A stretch of 12,670 nucleotides of DNA, from the NCBI GenBank assembly GCA_030765325.1, contig JAVCCT010000321.1:1-12670 (forward strand), given 5' to 3'. The translations under genes were made by a program, and so were the position numbers. The notes under the pieces are model-generated. The model worked only from the letters and a program-made list of their open reading frames with translations, did no database searches and had not been told where the DNA came from. The stretch is from Candidatus Stygibacter frigidus. Lineage in GTDB: Bacteria; Cloacimonadota; Cloacimonadia; Cloacimonadales; TCS61. This document shows, piece after piece, positions 6,785-12,670 of the stretch. Within the stretch, counting starts at the first letter, position 1. Every line of letters starts with the position of its first letter.

Positions 6785-8083
6785 TTAACTATTAATATAT
6801 TCCAGCATCTGATATCTTTCGAGCTGCAAAACGATGTCCTTATAAATTGTTTCGTTGATTTTTACGTCAAGTTTATGCTGTTTATTTTTTTTATCGTAGT
6901 ATTCATTATGTATTGTGCTGTTAATTCTCACGAAATTGAGCAAAGAATCAAGTTTATCTGGAATGATCAGACTCCGCGTTTGTAATTGCTCTGAAATGAA
7001 GTAGCTGATATGATCCAAAAGATCATCAAATCCCTCTCTTGTAAAAGTAGATAGAAAGATTGAATCTGGATACAAAGTCCGCAATCTCTTTTTCAAAAAG
7101 GCAAATGAACTTCCTTGCACCAGATCAATTTTATTAAATATTATCAACATATTTTTCTTATCTGCCCCTAATTCCAGAAGTACATTTTCTACTGATTCTA
7201 TCATCTCATCAACTCTGCCTATAGTAATATCAACCACATGAAGCAGAAGGTCTGCCCGTTGAACATCAAGTAGAGTTGAATTAAAGGATTCGATCAGATT
7301 ATGTGGTAAATTACTTATGAATCCAATCGTGTCTGACACTACAAATTCTTTATGATCAGTTAATACAACTCTGCTTGCTTTAGCATCCAACGTAGCGAAT
7401 AATTTATTTGCAGTATAGTTGTTTTTCTTGGTTATCATATTGAACAGGGATGACTTACCTGCATTTGTGTAACCTACAATCGTGATGTTAAGAACTTTAT
7501 CACGCTTTTTACGTTTTGTCTCTGTAGTAATCCGTATTTCCTCAAGCCGTTTTTGAAGTATATTTATTCTGGTTTTTATCTCACGGCGGTCAACCTCGAT
7601 CTGCTTTTCTCCTGGACCCCTGAAACCAATTCCACCCTGAATACGCGAAAGGTGCTTCCAGCGGTTTTTTAATCGTGAATAGCTATATTCAAGTTGCGCC
7701 AGCTCTACTTGCAGTTTCGCCTGCTTGGTTCGGGCATGGGAGGCAAAAATATCTAATATCAACTCAGTCCTATCAACTACGTTACAACGCGTGATATTTG
7801 CTATATTCCGTGCCTGTGATGACGATAGTTCTTCATTAAATATCAAGGTTTGAACCTGTTTTTCTTTTGCAGATCGAGCTATCTCGTTAAGTTTGCCAGA
7901 ACCTATAAAAGTAGCTGATACAGGTTGCTTGAGATGTTGGGTGAATTTGCCTTTTACTGCTACACCAGCAGTTTTTGCCAGTTTAAATAATTCTTCAAAG
8001 GATTTATTAAATTGTTCCTCATCTATGCTATGATGCCAAAGCCCTATTATAAATGCTCTTATAACTGGAGTTTCTATTTTAAT
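6785..8083 (-). CDS. hflX: GTPase HflX, read from a probable non-canonical ATT start
   Basis: A 432-residue ribosome-associated GTPase; HflX proteins bind the 50S subunit and split stalled or idle 70S ribosomes under stress. Counting from ATT 8083, the N-terminal domain contains RAFIIGLW, then SATFIGSGK and TLIFNEELSSSQARN; next come DRTELILDIFA and the hallmark GGIGFRGPGEKQIEVDRR. The G domain has G1 GYTNAGKSS (204-212), G3 DTIGF (251-255) and G4 NKID (317-320). The segment after FATLD reads AKASR where the usual form is PT-x-R, a minor variant. The longest ORF with an ordinary start begins at TTG 7846 and would lack 79 residues, including the GSGK segment. The frame is open upstream to a TAA at 8110-8108 with no ATG, GTG or TTG. 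ATT 8083 gives an M-K-I-E-type N-terminus and the normal family length. The gene follows the SpoVG-like gene by 34 bp. Confidence 0.88.
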   Translation of the reverse strand: MKIETPVIRAFIIGLWHHSIDEEQFNKSFEELFKLAKTAGVAVKGKFTQHLKQPVSATFIGSGKLNEIARSAKEKQVQTLIFNEELSSSQARNIANITRCNVVDRTELILDIFASHARTKQAKLQVELAQLEYSYSRLKNRWKHLSRIQGGIGFRGPGEKQIEVDRREIKTRINILQKRLEEIRITTETKRKKRDKVLNITIVGYTNAGKSSLFNMITKKNNYTANKLFATLDAKASRVVLTDHKEFVVSDTIGFISNLPHNLIESFNSTLLDVQRADLLLHVVDITIGRVDEMIESVENVLLELGADKKNMLIIFNKIDLVQGSSFAFLKKRLRTLYPDSIFLSTFTREGFDDLLDHISYFISEQLQTRSLIIPDKLDSLLNFVRINSTIHNEYYDKKNKQHKLDVKINETIYKDIVLQLERYQMLEYINS

Positions 8084-8092
8084 GGTAGTATT

Positions 8093-8097
8093 CTCCT
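8093..8097 (-). promoter_or_regulatory. Shine-Dalgarno AGGAG that selects the hflX ATT start
   Basis: AGGAG reads 8097 to 8093 on the minus strand, in the gap after the SpoVG-like gene stop (8118). Nine bases separate it from ATT at 8083, an acceptable spacing. The next non-standard candidate, ATA at 8077, would be 15 bases away. No such sequence precedes the TTG at 7846 (CAGGTTCAAACC), which argues against that internal start. Confidence 0.7.
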
Positions 8098-8117
8098 GAT
8101 TTGAAAATTATCTGGTA

Positions 8118-8405
8118 CTATGTTTCATATACCAGAACTTTTTTATTAGTCTGTCGCCAGGAATTATATTCTTCTTTGATCTCCATCATCCAGAGTGTTT
8201 TCCTGTCATCATTATCAAAAGTGATCACATCCATAAAGTGCATCTTGCCATCTTTGCCTTTAAAACTCTTTTGAGGAAGCTCTACTTCTATCTGTCCATT
8301 ACGGCTTAAGATTGTTATCTCATTAAGCGCGATACCCTCTTGGAACTCTAACACTGCCCGGGCTTCTACTATTCCCGAGGAAACGTCTCGAAATCTGATT
8401 TTCAT
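8118..8405 (-). CDS. SpoVG-like small protein
   Basis: A 95-residue protein that I place tentatively in the SpoVG family, small regulators that bind nucleic acid and affect sporulation, septation or virulence in Firmicutes and Borrelia. The resemblance is positional: an N-terminal strand pair ending A-R-A-V-L-E-F (residues 15-21), then ALNEITIL, NGQIEVELPQKS matching the NGLFVAMPS-type core, a K-DGK turn, and FMDVITFDNDDRK matching DIAHPIN-S-TR, followed by a charged helix (MMEIKEEYNSW). The insert FKGKDGKMH makes the turn slightly longer than usual. The ATG at 8405 follows GAGGT. The gene lies 67 bp after the PPi-phosphofructokinase stop and 34 bp before hflX, so it is probably co-transcribed with hflX. 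It could be an unrelated small beta-rich protein. Confidence 0.6.
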   Translation of the reverse strand: MKIRFRDVSSGIVEARAVLEFQEGIALNEITILSRNGQIEVELPQKSFKGKDGKMHFMDVITFDNDDRKTLWMMEIKEEYNSWRQTNKKVLVYET

Positions 8406-8472
8406 TATTACCTCAACTATTTTTTACAAATCAAAAAAGATGTTATCATTCCCAATTGTCCAGTCATTTATA

Positions 8473-9699
8473 TTATTGATTTTTTTGATAAATAGATTCG
8501 TCATATTGACCAATATCTTTTAGCATATCAATGAACCACTTCTGATTGATATCAAAGGGTTTACCACCGCGTATCCTGCCAAACTCTATGCAACGCATAC
8601 TGCCATCTGCTTCATCAATACCTACTACTCCACTTTGCCCATTCAAACCAAATGTCACAGCCTGGTCAGCAGTTTTCATTATTAAATCCAGATCTTCCCG
8701 GTTAGGCGCAGCTGATCTGGCAAAATATCCACTTTTCTGCACCAGCACTTTGTCCGCTGCCAGTTCGTTTTTTAGCCGTTTAGCAAACCACTGCCCGGGA
8801 TTTATTTCATCCAGTCTTACGTGGTTAAACGCATCGCGAGGAACTTCTTGTCCTGCAGATTCCATCTCTGTTACTATAGTTTGCTCACCAGCACCTTCTG
8901 CCAGGAAGATATTAACACAATCATGTTCATCCATCACTTTTTTAAGTCTGTTAATTTCTTCACTGAAATCTATCAGTAATTCCGGGATATAAACGGCATG
9001 AATATCCCACCTTTCTTTAGATAAATTGCTGATTAAAGGGAAAAAGGTCTTCTGATCAAGTCTTTGACGATATAAATTGGCAGAATATGCTGTAAGCCAG
9101 CCGCAATGCCTGCCCATAACTTCATGAACTATTAAATGTCTGCTGCTGGTTGTGTTTTCATTAACTATATTTTCAAAAAATATGGCTGATTGCTCGGCTG
9201 CTGTCCAGGCACCCAGAGTCTGCCTAATAGGAAACACATCATTATCAACAGTCTTTGGTATCCCTACTACAGTAAGATCATAATCATTCTGTTCCAGATA
9301 AGCAGCGAGTTCAGCTGCTGCGGTGTTTGTGTCATCACCACCAATTGTGTGCAAAATTGTTATGCCATCTTCTTTAAGTCGCGATGCAGCAACTTCAAGT
9401 GGATTCTCACCTGGGCTTATGTATCCTTTCTTAAGGCAATCTTTTACATTAGATAATTTTACTCGACTATTGCCCAAAATGCTCCCACCAAATCCATACA
9501 GCATTTCTGCCACATGTGATAATGATGCACTCAGGTCAAGCTTCTCATTAGTTAATAATCCCCTGTAGCCATATTTATATCCAATGATCTCAATATCCGG
9601 GACAAGTTTTATATATTGCCTTATCAATCTTCCAACTGCTGATGAAAGGCAGGGAGCTAAACCTCCAGAAGTTAATATCCCTACTTTAGGTTTATTCAT
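8473..9699 (-). CDS. pfp: Pyrophosphate-dependent 6-phosphofructokinase
   Basis: A 408-residue phosphofructokinase-family enzyme that interconverts fructose 6-phosphate and fructose 1,6-bisphosphate with PPi/Pi as donor/acceptor; the PPi reaction is reversible. The donor-site motif is GGDDT (120-124): an Asp takes the place of the Gly found in ATP enzymes (E. coli Gly104), which blocks the ATP alpha-phosphate site. PKTVDND (148-154) carries the second PPi marker, Lys at the E. coli Gly124 position, and the catalytic Asp. MGRHCGWLTA (195-204) binds fructose 6-phosphate. The N-terminal TSGGLAPCLSS (10-20) is the form seen in this PPi-PFK branch. The length of about 400 residues matches non-allosteric PPi enzymes. 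The ATG at 9699 has GGAGG four bases upstream. It is separated from the second pfk gene by a 217-bp gap with an inverted repeat. Confidence 0.92.
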   Translation of the reverse strand: MNKPKVGILTSGGLAPCLSSAVGRLIRQYIKLVPDIEIIGYKYGYRGLLTNEKLDLSASLSHVAEMLYGFGGSILGNSRVKLSNVKDCLKKGYISPGENPLEVAASRLKEDGITILHTIGGDDTNTAAAELAAYLEQNDYDLTVVGIPKTVDNDVFPIRQTLGAWTAAEQSAIFFENIVNENTTSSRHLIVHEVMGRHCGWLTAYSANLYRQRLDQKTFFPLISNLSKERWDIHAVYIPELLIDFSEEINRLKKVMDEHDCVNIFLAEGAGEQTIVTEMESAGQEVPRDAFNHVRLDEINPGQWFAKRLKNELAADKVLVQKSGYFARSAAPNREDLDLIMKTADQAVTFGLNGQSGVVGIDEADGSMRCIEFGRIRGGKPFDINQKWFIDMLKDIGQYDESIYQKNQ

Positions 9700-9735
9700 C
9701 TATCCTCCATTATATTATAATTAACTATGCAACTA

Positions 9736-9762
9736 TTTTTATTATCTCTATAATTTTGTCAA
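9736..9762 (-). promoter_or_regulatory. Candidate promoter for the PPi-phosphofructokinase gene
   Basis: On the minus strand an exact TTGACA reads from 9762 to 9757, with a weak TAAAAA at 9741-9736 (15-bp spacer) as a possible -10. This would leave a leader of about 30 bases before the ATG at 9699. The -35 match is exact but the -10 is poor, and a TATAAT closer to the gene overlaps the ribosome-binding region. The gap from 9700 to 9916 otherwise holds only the inverted repeat and no convincing ORF. Confidence 0.3.
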
Positions 9763-9798
9763 TGCTTGCATGGTTTTCAGCTATTTACGAATCTTTTA

Positions 9799-9856
9799 CC
9801 AGAACAACTTAGCACTATCTAACATAATAATATCACTATGTGCTAAGTTGTTCTGG
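9799..9856. repeat. Perfect 17-bp inverted repeat with 24-nt loop
   Basis: The left arm CCAGAACAACTTAGCAC (9799-9815) and right arm GTGCTAAGTTGTTCTGG (9840-9856) are exact reverse complements, separated by an AT-rich 24-nt loop. It lies about 60 bases past the ATP-phosphofructokinase stop and about 100 bases before the PPi-phosphofructokinase start. Neither flank carries a T tract (TAAAAGATT on the minus-strand exit, GCTATTTCC on the plus side), so it is not a textbook intrinsic terminator. The long loop and exact arms also fit a small non-autonomous repeat or a structured 3' end. Existence is certain; role unknown. Confidence 0.85.
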
Positions 9857-9916
9857 GCTATTTCCTGTTTGAAAGAAGGAGTAATGGTATAAATATGAGG
9901 AGAGAAATTAATTACA

Positions 9917-11014
9917 CTATTCTCCCAGGCAAATTCCTATACCACGAGCAGTATGAATCAGGGCAGAATCGAGTTTTACGTAATTATAATATTTAATTGC
10001 ATCGCGGATGGGTACACTCACAAATTCCGGGTATTTATATGAAACCATTTTTCCGAATTCCTCATTTAAGACCATTTCAAATGCTTTAACTCCAAAACTG
10101 GTAGCAAGTATCCTGTCAAAAGCAATGGGAATACCTCCACGTTGAAGATGTCCCAGCACTGATACTCTTACATCAGCTTTAATACCGGTTTGTTTCAGAT
10201 CATAGGCTAATCTATGTCCTGCTCCGCTTAAATGGAAATTTTCATATCCTGGTTCACTGGGCTTGAAACCGGATTGTTCACCACCTACGGGTTTGGCACC
10301 TTCAGAAATAACTATAACGGCAAAACCTGATTTTCCATCAGATCTAAGTTTTAACATTTTGGTAAGATTTTCTATTTTATAGGGGATTTCAGGGATCAGG
10401 CAAGCTTCTGCACCACCGGCGATTGCAGCATTTAAGGCTATCCAGCCTGCTCCTCTACCCATAACCTCTAAAATAAATATTCTGTGATGACTTTCAGCAG
10501 TTGTCACCAGTTTATCTACTGCCTGGGTAGCTGTTTCTACTGCGGTCTGGTAACCAAAAGTCATATCCGTGGAAGATAGATCATTATCAATTGTCTTGGG
10601 AACTCCAATTATATTGACCCCTTTTTCATATAGCTTCTGAGAAATTGATTGTGAACCATCACCTCCAATATTGATCACAGCCTCGATATTCAATTCCTTC
10701 ATCCTATCAATCATTTCATCAGAGACGTCAACAAGTTCAACTTCACCATCATCTGATTGCCGAGGCCACTGAAAAGGGCCACCTTTATTAGTAGTTCCAA
10801 TAATTGTCCCACCTTTGAAATGAATACCCGCTACTGCTTTATTATCAAGTTTCATTAACCTGATGGGATTTTCGAGTAGTCCATTGAAGGCATTATAGCT
10901 GCCCCATATTTCCCAGTCGCTTGCTGACTCTGATCGTTTTACTATTGCTCTTATTACAGCATTTAAACCCGGGCAATCTCCTCCACCAGTTACTACCAGA
11001 CATTTCTTTTTCAT
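9917..11014 (-). CDS. pfkA: 6-phosphofructokinase, probably ATP-dependent (group III type)
   Basis: A 365-residue phosphofructokinase that phosphorylates fructose 6-phosphate to the 1,6-bisphosphate. GGGDCPGLNAVIRA (10-23) is the N-terminal donor-binding loop. GGDGS (117-121) keeps Gly at the E. coli Gly104 position, which marks ATP use. PKTIDND (139-145) has Lys where E. coli PfkA has Gly124; the Gly/Lys combination is known from ATP-using group III enzymes such as those of actinomycetes. MGRGAGWIAL (185-194) binds the sugar phosphate, and GHLQRGG is the C-terminal substrate segment. The ATG at 11014 follows AGGAG. It is 21 bp downstream of rnhB and seems to end that transcription unit. Donor choice is predicted from two residues, so PPi or dual use cannot be excluded. 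Confidence 0.93.
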   Translation of the reverse strand: MKKKCLVVTGGGDCPGLNAVIRAIVKRSESASDWEIWGSYNAFNGLLENPIRLMKLDNKAVAGIHFKGGTIIGTTNKGGPFQWPRQSDDGEVELVDVSDEMIDRMKELNIEAVINIGGDGSQSISQKLYEKGVNIIGVPKTIDNDLSSTDMTFGYQTAVETATQAVDKLVTTAESHHRIFILEVMGRGAGWIALNAAIAGGAEACLIPEIPYKIENLTKMLKLRSDGKSGFAVIVISEGAKPVGGEQSGFKPSEPGYENFHLSGAGHRLAYDLKQTGIKADVRVSVLGHLQRGGIPIAFDRILATSFGVKAFEMVLNEEFGKMVSYKYPEFVSVPIRDAIKYYNYVKLDSALIHTARGIGICLGE

Positions 11015-11035
11015 ATAAACACTCCTGGATTGTTT

Positions 11036-11644
11036 TCAATCAAAAATTATACATTGCTGAGCAACAGGGCCAAAGCTCCTGCGGTGATCATCAATTATTC
11101 CATATTTTTCAATAGCTCTCAAATGAATTTTGGTTCCATACCCTTTATTATGGTCAAAGCCATATTCAGGGTATTTTTCATGCAGCTTTATCATAATATC
11201 ATCTCGATAAACTTTTGCCAATATAGATGCGGCTGCTATCGCAGATACTTTCTGATCTCCTTTTACAATGGCTTCTGCCTGCAATTTTATCAATTCCTCA
11301 GGAATTCTGTTGCCATCTATCAGGATTTTCCCTTTCTTCTTTAATTGCAGGCATGCCTTTTGCATTCCAAGCATTGTCGCCTGCAAGATATTAATTTCAT
11401 CAATTACTTCCACACTAATAACGATAATTTTATAATCAATAGCTTCTTGAATAATAGATCGATAAAGACTACGTCTGGTTCTATCAGTTAGTTTTTTGGA
11501 ATCATTCAAACCCTCGATGTTAAAATCCTTTTGAAATGTTACAGCTGCAACTACTAAAGGTCCTGCCAGAGGTCCTCTACCTGCTTCGTCAATCCCTGTG
11601 ATTTGATCATAATTATTGAAATATGATTTATCCAACTCAAGCAT
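11036..11644 (-). CDS. rnhB: Ribonuclease HII
   Basis: A 202-residue cytoplasmic endonuclease that cuts the RNA strand of RNA-DNA hybrids and removes single ribonucleotides from DNA. The family signature GIDEAGRGPLAGP (17-29) supplies catalytic Asp19 and Glu20; LIDG gives Asp110; KGD followed by AIAAASILAKVYRD (128-148) gives Asp130, completing the metal-binding DEDD set. NDSKKLTD (47-54) and the YGFDHNKGYGT-HL segment (161-175) are also standard. The length is normal. The ATG at 11644 lies 8 bp inside the methyltransferase gene, behind AGGA, so translation is likely coupled. The rnhB-pfkA spacing of 21 bp suggests one transcript. Confidence 0.97.
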   Translation of the reverse strand: MLELDKSYFNNYDQITGIDEAGRGPLAGPLVVAAVTFQKDFNIEGLNDSKKLTDRTRRSLYRSIIQEAIDYKIIVISVEVIDEINILQATMLGMQKACLQLKKKGKILIDGNRIPEELIKLQAEAIVKGDQKVSAIAAASILAKVYRDDIMIKLHEKYPEYGFDHNKGYGTKIHLRAIEKYGIIDDHRRSFGPVAQQCIIFD

Positions 11645-12413
11645 TATCTAATCCTAATACAAAAAACACCCTGCTATAGTGTTTGTCTGCAAACGCATAA
11701 TCTGTTGTGGTGATTAATTTTGGCTCACTATCTGTCAGGCAGTAAATTCCATATAATTTAAGAGCAGAGGCTTTTATTAGTTCCACTATTGCTTCCACGC
11801 GATATATTTTCTGCTGATGATTCTCATCATATCTTTTAAAAAAGTCACCCTCTGGAACGAAAAAGGTTATATGATTTGTCTGCATCAGTTTTGAATTATC
11901 AAATTCACTTTCGTGAATCACAAAACCTCTTTCCTCATCTTCAATATTGATAAAGCCATCAAAATTTTCCTGACAATTCCGTATCGTAGAAATATCGAAA
12001 ATAAATAATCCCTTATTACTAAGTGAATTCCGGACATTATTAAGTAAAATGCTGATATCTATATCGTTAATCAGATAATTCAGGCTATCAAACAGCAGGA
12101 TTATTAAATCATATTTATCAATAATGGGTACAAGCATATCGGCTATTTGATAGTTAGCAGGGAATGGTTTAGATTTTGCAATATCCAGCATGGCATCTGA
12201 GATATCTGTTGCATCCACTTTTTTGCATCCTCTTCTCACCAGCCTACTGGCGATATTACCGGTTCCACAGGCTAATTCCAGAATTTTATCAGGACTTTTT
12301 TTATAGCGTCGGGTGTAACTCCCTAAAATAAAATCCACCCATTTATCATATTCTACATGTGCCATATATTCATCATAATATCTGGCAAATAAACTATATG
12401 CCTGTTTTTGCAT
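11637..12413 (-). CDS. Class I SAM-dependent methyltransferase, substrate unknown
   Basis: A 258-residue methyltransferase. The N-terminal segment YSLFARYYDEYM (6-17) is the usual opening of this subfamily; motif I is ILELACGTGNIA (44-55); the acidic residue that binds the ribose is Asp70 in VDATDIS; and DLIILLFDSLNYL corresponds to motif IV with the D-S-L-N-Y pattern common in small-molecule methyltransferases. The C-terminal half is beta-rich with no extra domain. No substrate can be named; neighbouring rnhB and pfkA give no hint. The ATG at 12413 follows AGAGGT. It is the first gene of the minus-strand unit and diverges from tRNA-Gly. Confidence 0.88.
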   Translation of the reverse strand: MQKQAYSLFARYYDEYMAHVEYDKWVDFILGSYTRRYKKSPDKILELACGTGNIASRLVRRGCKKVDATDISDAMLDIAKSKPFPANYQIADMLVPIIDKYDLIILLFDSLNYLINDIDISILLNNVRNSLSNKGLFIFDISTIRNCQENFDGFINIEDEERGFVIHESEFDNSKLMQTNHITFFVPEGDFFKRYDENHQQKIYRVEAIVELIKASALKLYGIYCLTDSEPKLITTTDYAFADKHYSRVFFVLGLDNA

Positions 12414-12529
12414 TATTTACCTCTTTTTTACAAACTTAAAGATTCTTGTAAGATGTAAAGCAATTTCTATTACCTGCACTGGCATTGATTTCTGTAATAT
12501 AATTTAACCAGAAAAATCATATTTTATTC

Positions 12530-12562
12530 TTGACAGATTTTATCTACTATAGCTTTTAGGAT
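12530..12562 (+). promoter_or_regulatory. Candidate promoter elements upstream of tRNA-Gly
   Basis: The 161-bp gap between the methyltransferase start and the tRNA contains an exact TTGACA at 12530-12535, pointing toward the tRNA. Possible -10 boxes are TACTAT at 12545-12550 (9-bp spacer, too short) and TAGGAT at 12557-12562 (21 bp, too long). The -35 is good but no well-spaced -10 is present. The methyltransferase must also be transcribed from this gap in the other direction, but I see no clear promoter for it, and no ORF or stable hairpin. Confidence 0.3.
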
Positions 12563-12574
12563 TCTACGTAAAGA

Positions 12575-12649
<75 letters not shown>

Positions 12650-12670
12650 TTTTTTACATAATTGGCGACA

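Noticed and set aside
6785..8083. A frameshift or pseudogene as the reason for the short ordinary-start hflX ORF
   Set aside because: The conserved N-terminal domain continues in the same frame with no stop codon, so nothing is broken apart from the lack of a canonical start codon.
8546..8992. 148-codon plus-strand ORF opposite the PPi-phosphofructokinase gene
   Set aside because: Ser/Pro/Leu-rich shadow composition, fully inside a conserved gene on the other strand, no start signal.
9880..9910. AAGGAG and nearby ATGs on the plus strand (at about 9883 and 9895) suggesting a small ORF
   Set aside because: The first ATG meets a stop after two codons. The second opens only about 33 codons that run antisense into the pfk gene and is poorly spaced from the AAGGAG.
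11030..11344. 104-codon plus-strand ORF opposite rnhB
   Set aside because: Entirely antisense to a gene with all catalytic residues present; no independent coding evidence.

Overview
The window is a gene-dense stretch of an AT-rich bacterial chromosome (G+C about mid-to-high 30s percent by eye). Twelve protein genes lie on the minus strand, and one tRNA gene sits at the right end on the plus strand. Most genes have a clear Shine-Dalgarno sequence (AGGAG, AAGGAG or GGAGG). I see no phage genes, transposase, CRISPR array or rRNA. The gene content (PPi-dependent and ATP-dependent phosphofructokinases side by side, a DapG-like aspartokinase with Asd, a MalY/PatB aminotransferase, a SpoVG-like protein beside HflX) fits an anaerobic, fermentative bacterium. 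Candidatus Cloacimonadota is my guess from general impression only; no marker here fixes the phylum.

Layout in the direction of transcription (right to left). (a) 12413-9917: a SAM-dependent methyltransferase overlapping rnhB by 8 bp, then an ATP-type phosphofructokinase 21 bp on. (b) 9916-9700: a non-coding gap holding a perfect 17-bp inverted repeat around a 24-nt loop. (c) 9699-5538: a PPi-type phosphofructokinase, a 95-residue SpoVG-like protein, the GTPase HflX and a class I/II aminotransferase. (d) 5526-5503: a perfect 24-bp palindrome just past the aminotransferase stop. (e) 5490-62: a tight six-gene run (small membrane protein, asd, aspartokinase, galE, patB/malY-like, nitroreductase) in which the first four genes overlap by 1 to 4 bp. 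tRNA-Gly(GCC) at 12575-12649 diverges from the methyltransferase.

Aspartokinase and Asd make aspartate semialdehyde from aspartate for lysine/diaminopimelate, threonine and methionine synthesis. The PatB-like enzyme could act on cystathionine or cysteine in the same amino-acid economy. GalE links the run to UDP-sugar and envelope synthesis. The two phosphofructokinases appear to use different phosphoryl donors, which would give an irreversible ATP route and a reversible PPi route at the same glycolytic step.

The strongest unusual point is hflX. The longest ORF with an ordinary start (TTG at 7846) lacks a conserved part of the protein. The frame stays open for 79 more codons that encode the expected HflX N-terminal domain, and this stretch contains no ATG, GTG or TTG. 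The best start is an ATT at 8083 behind an AGGAG. I found no clear new multi-gene system; the rest is mostly housekeeping, with a few unexplained non-coding palindromes.
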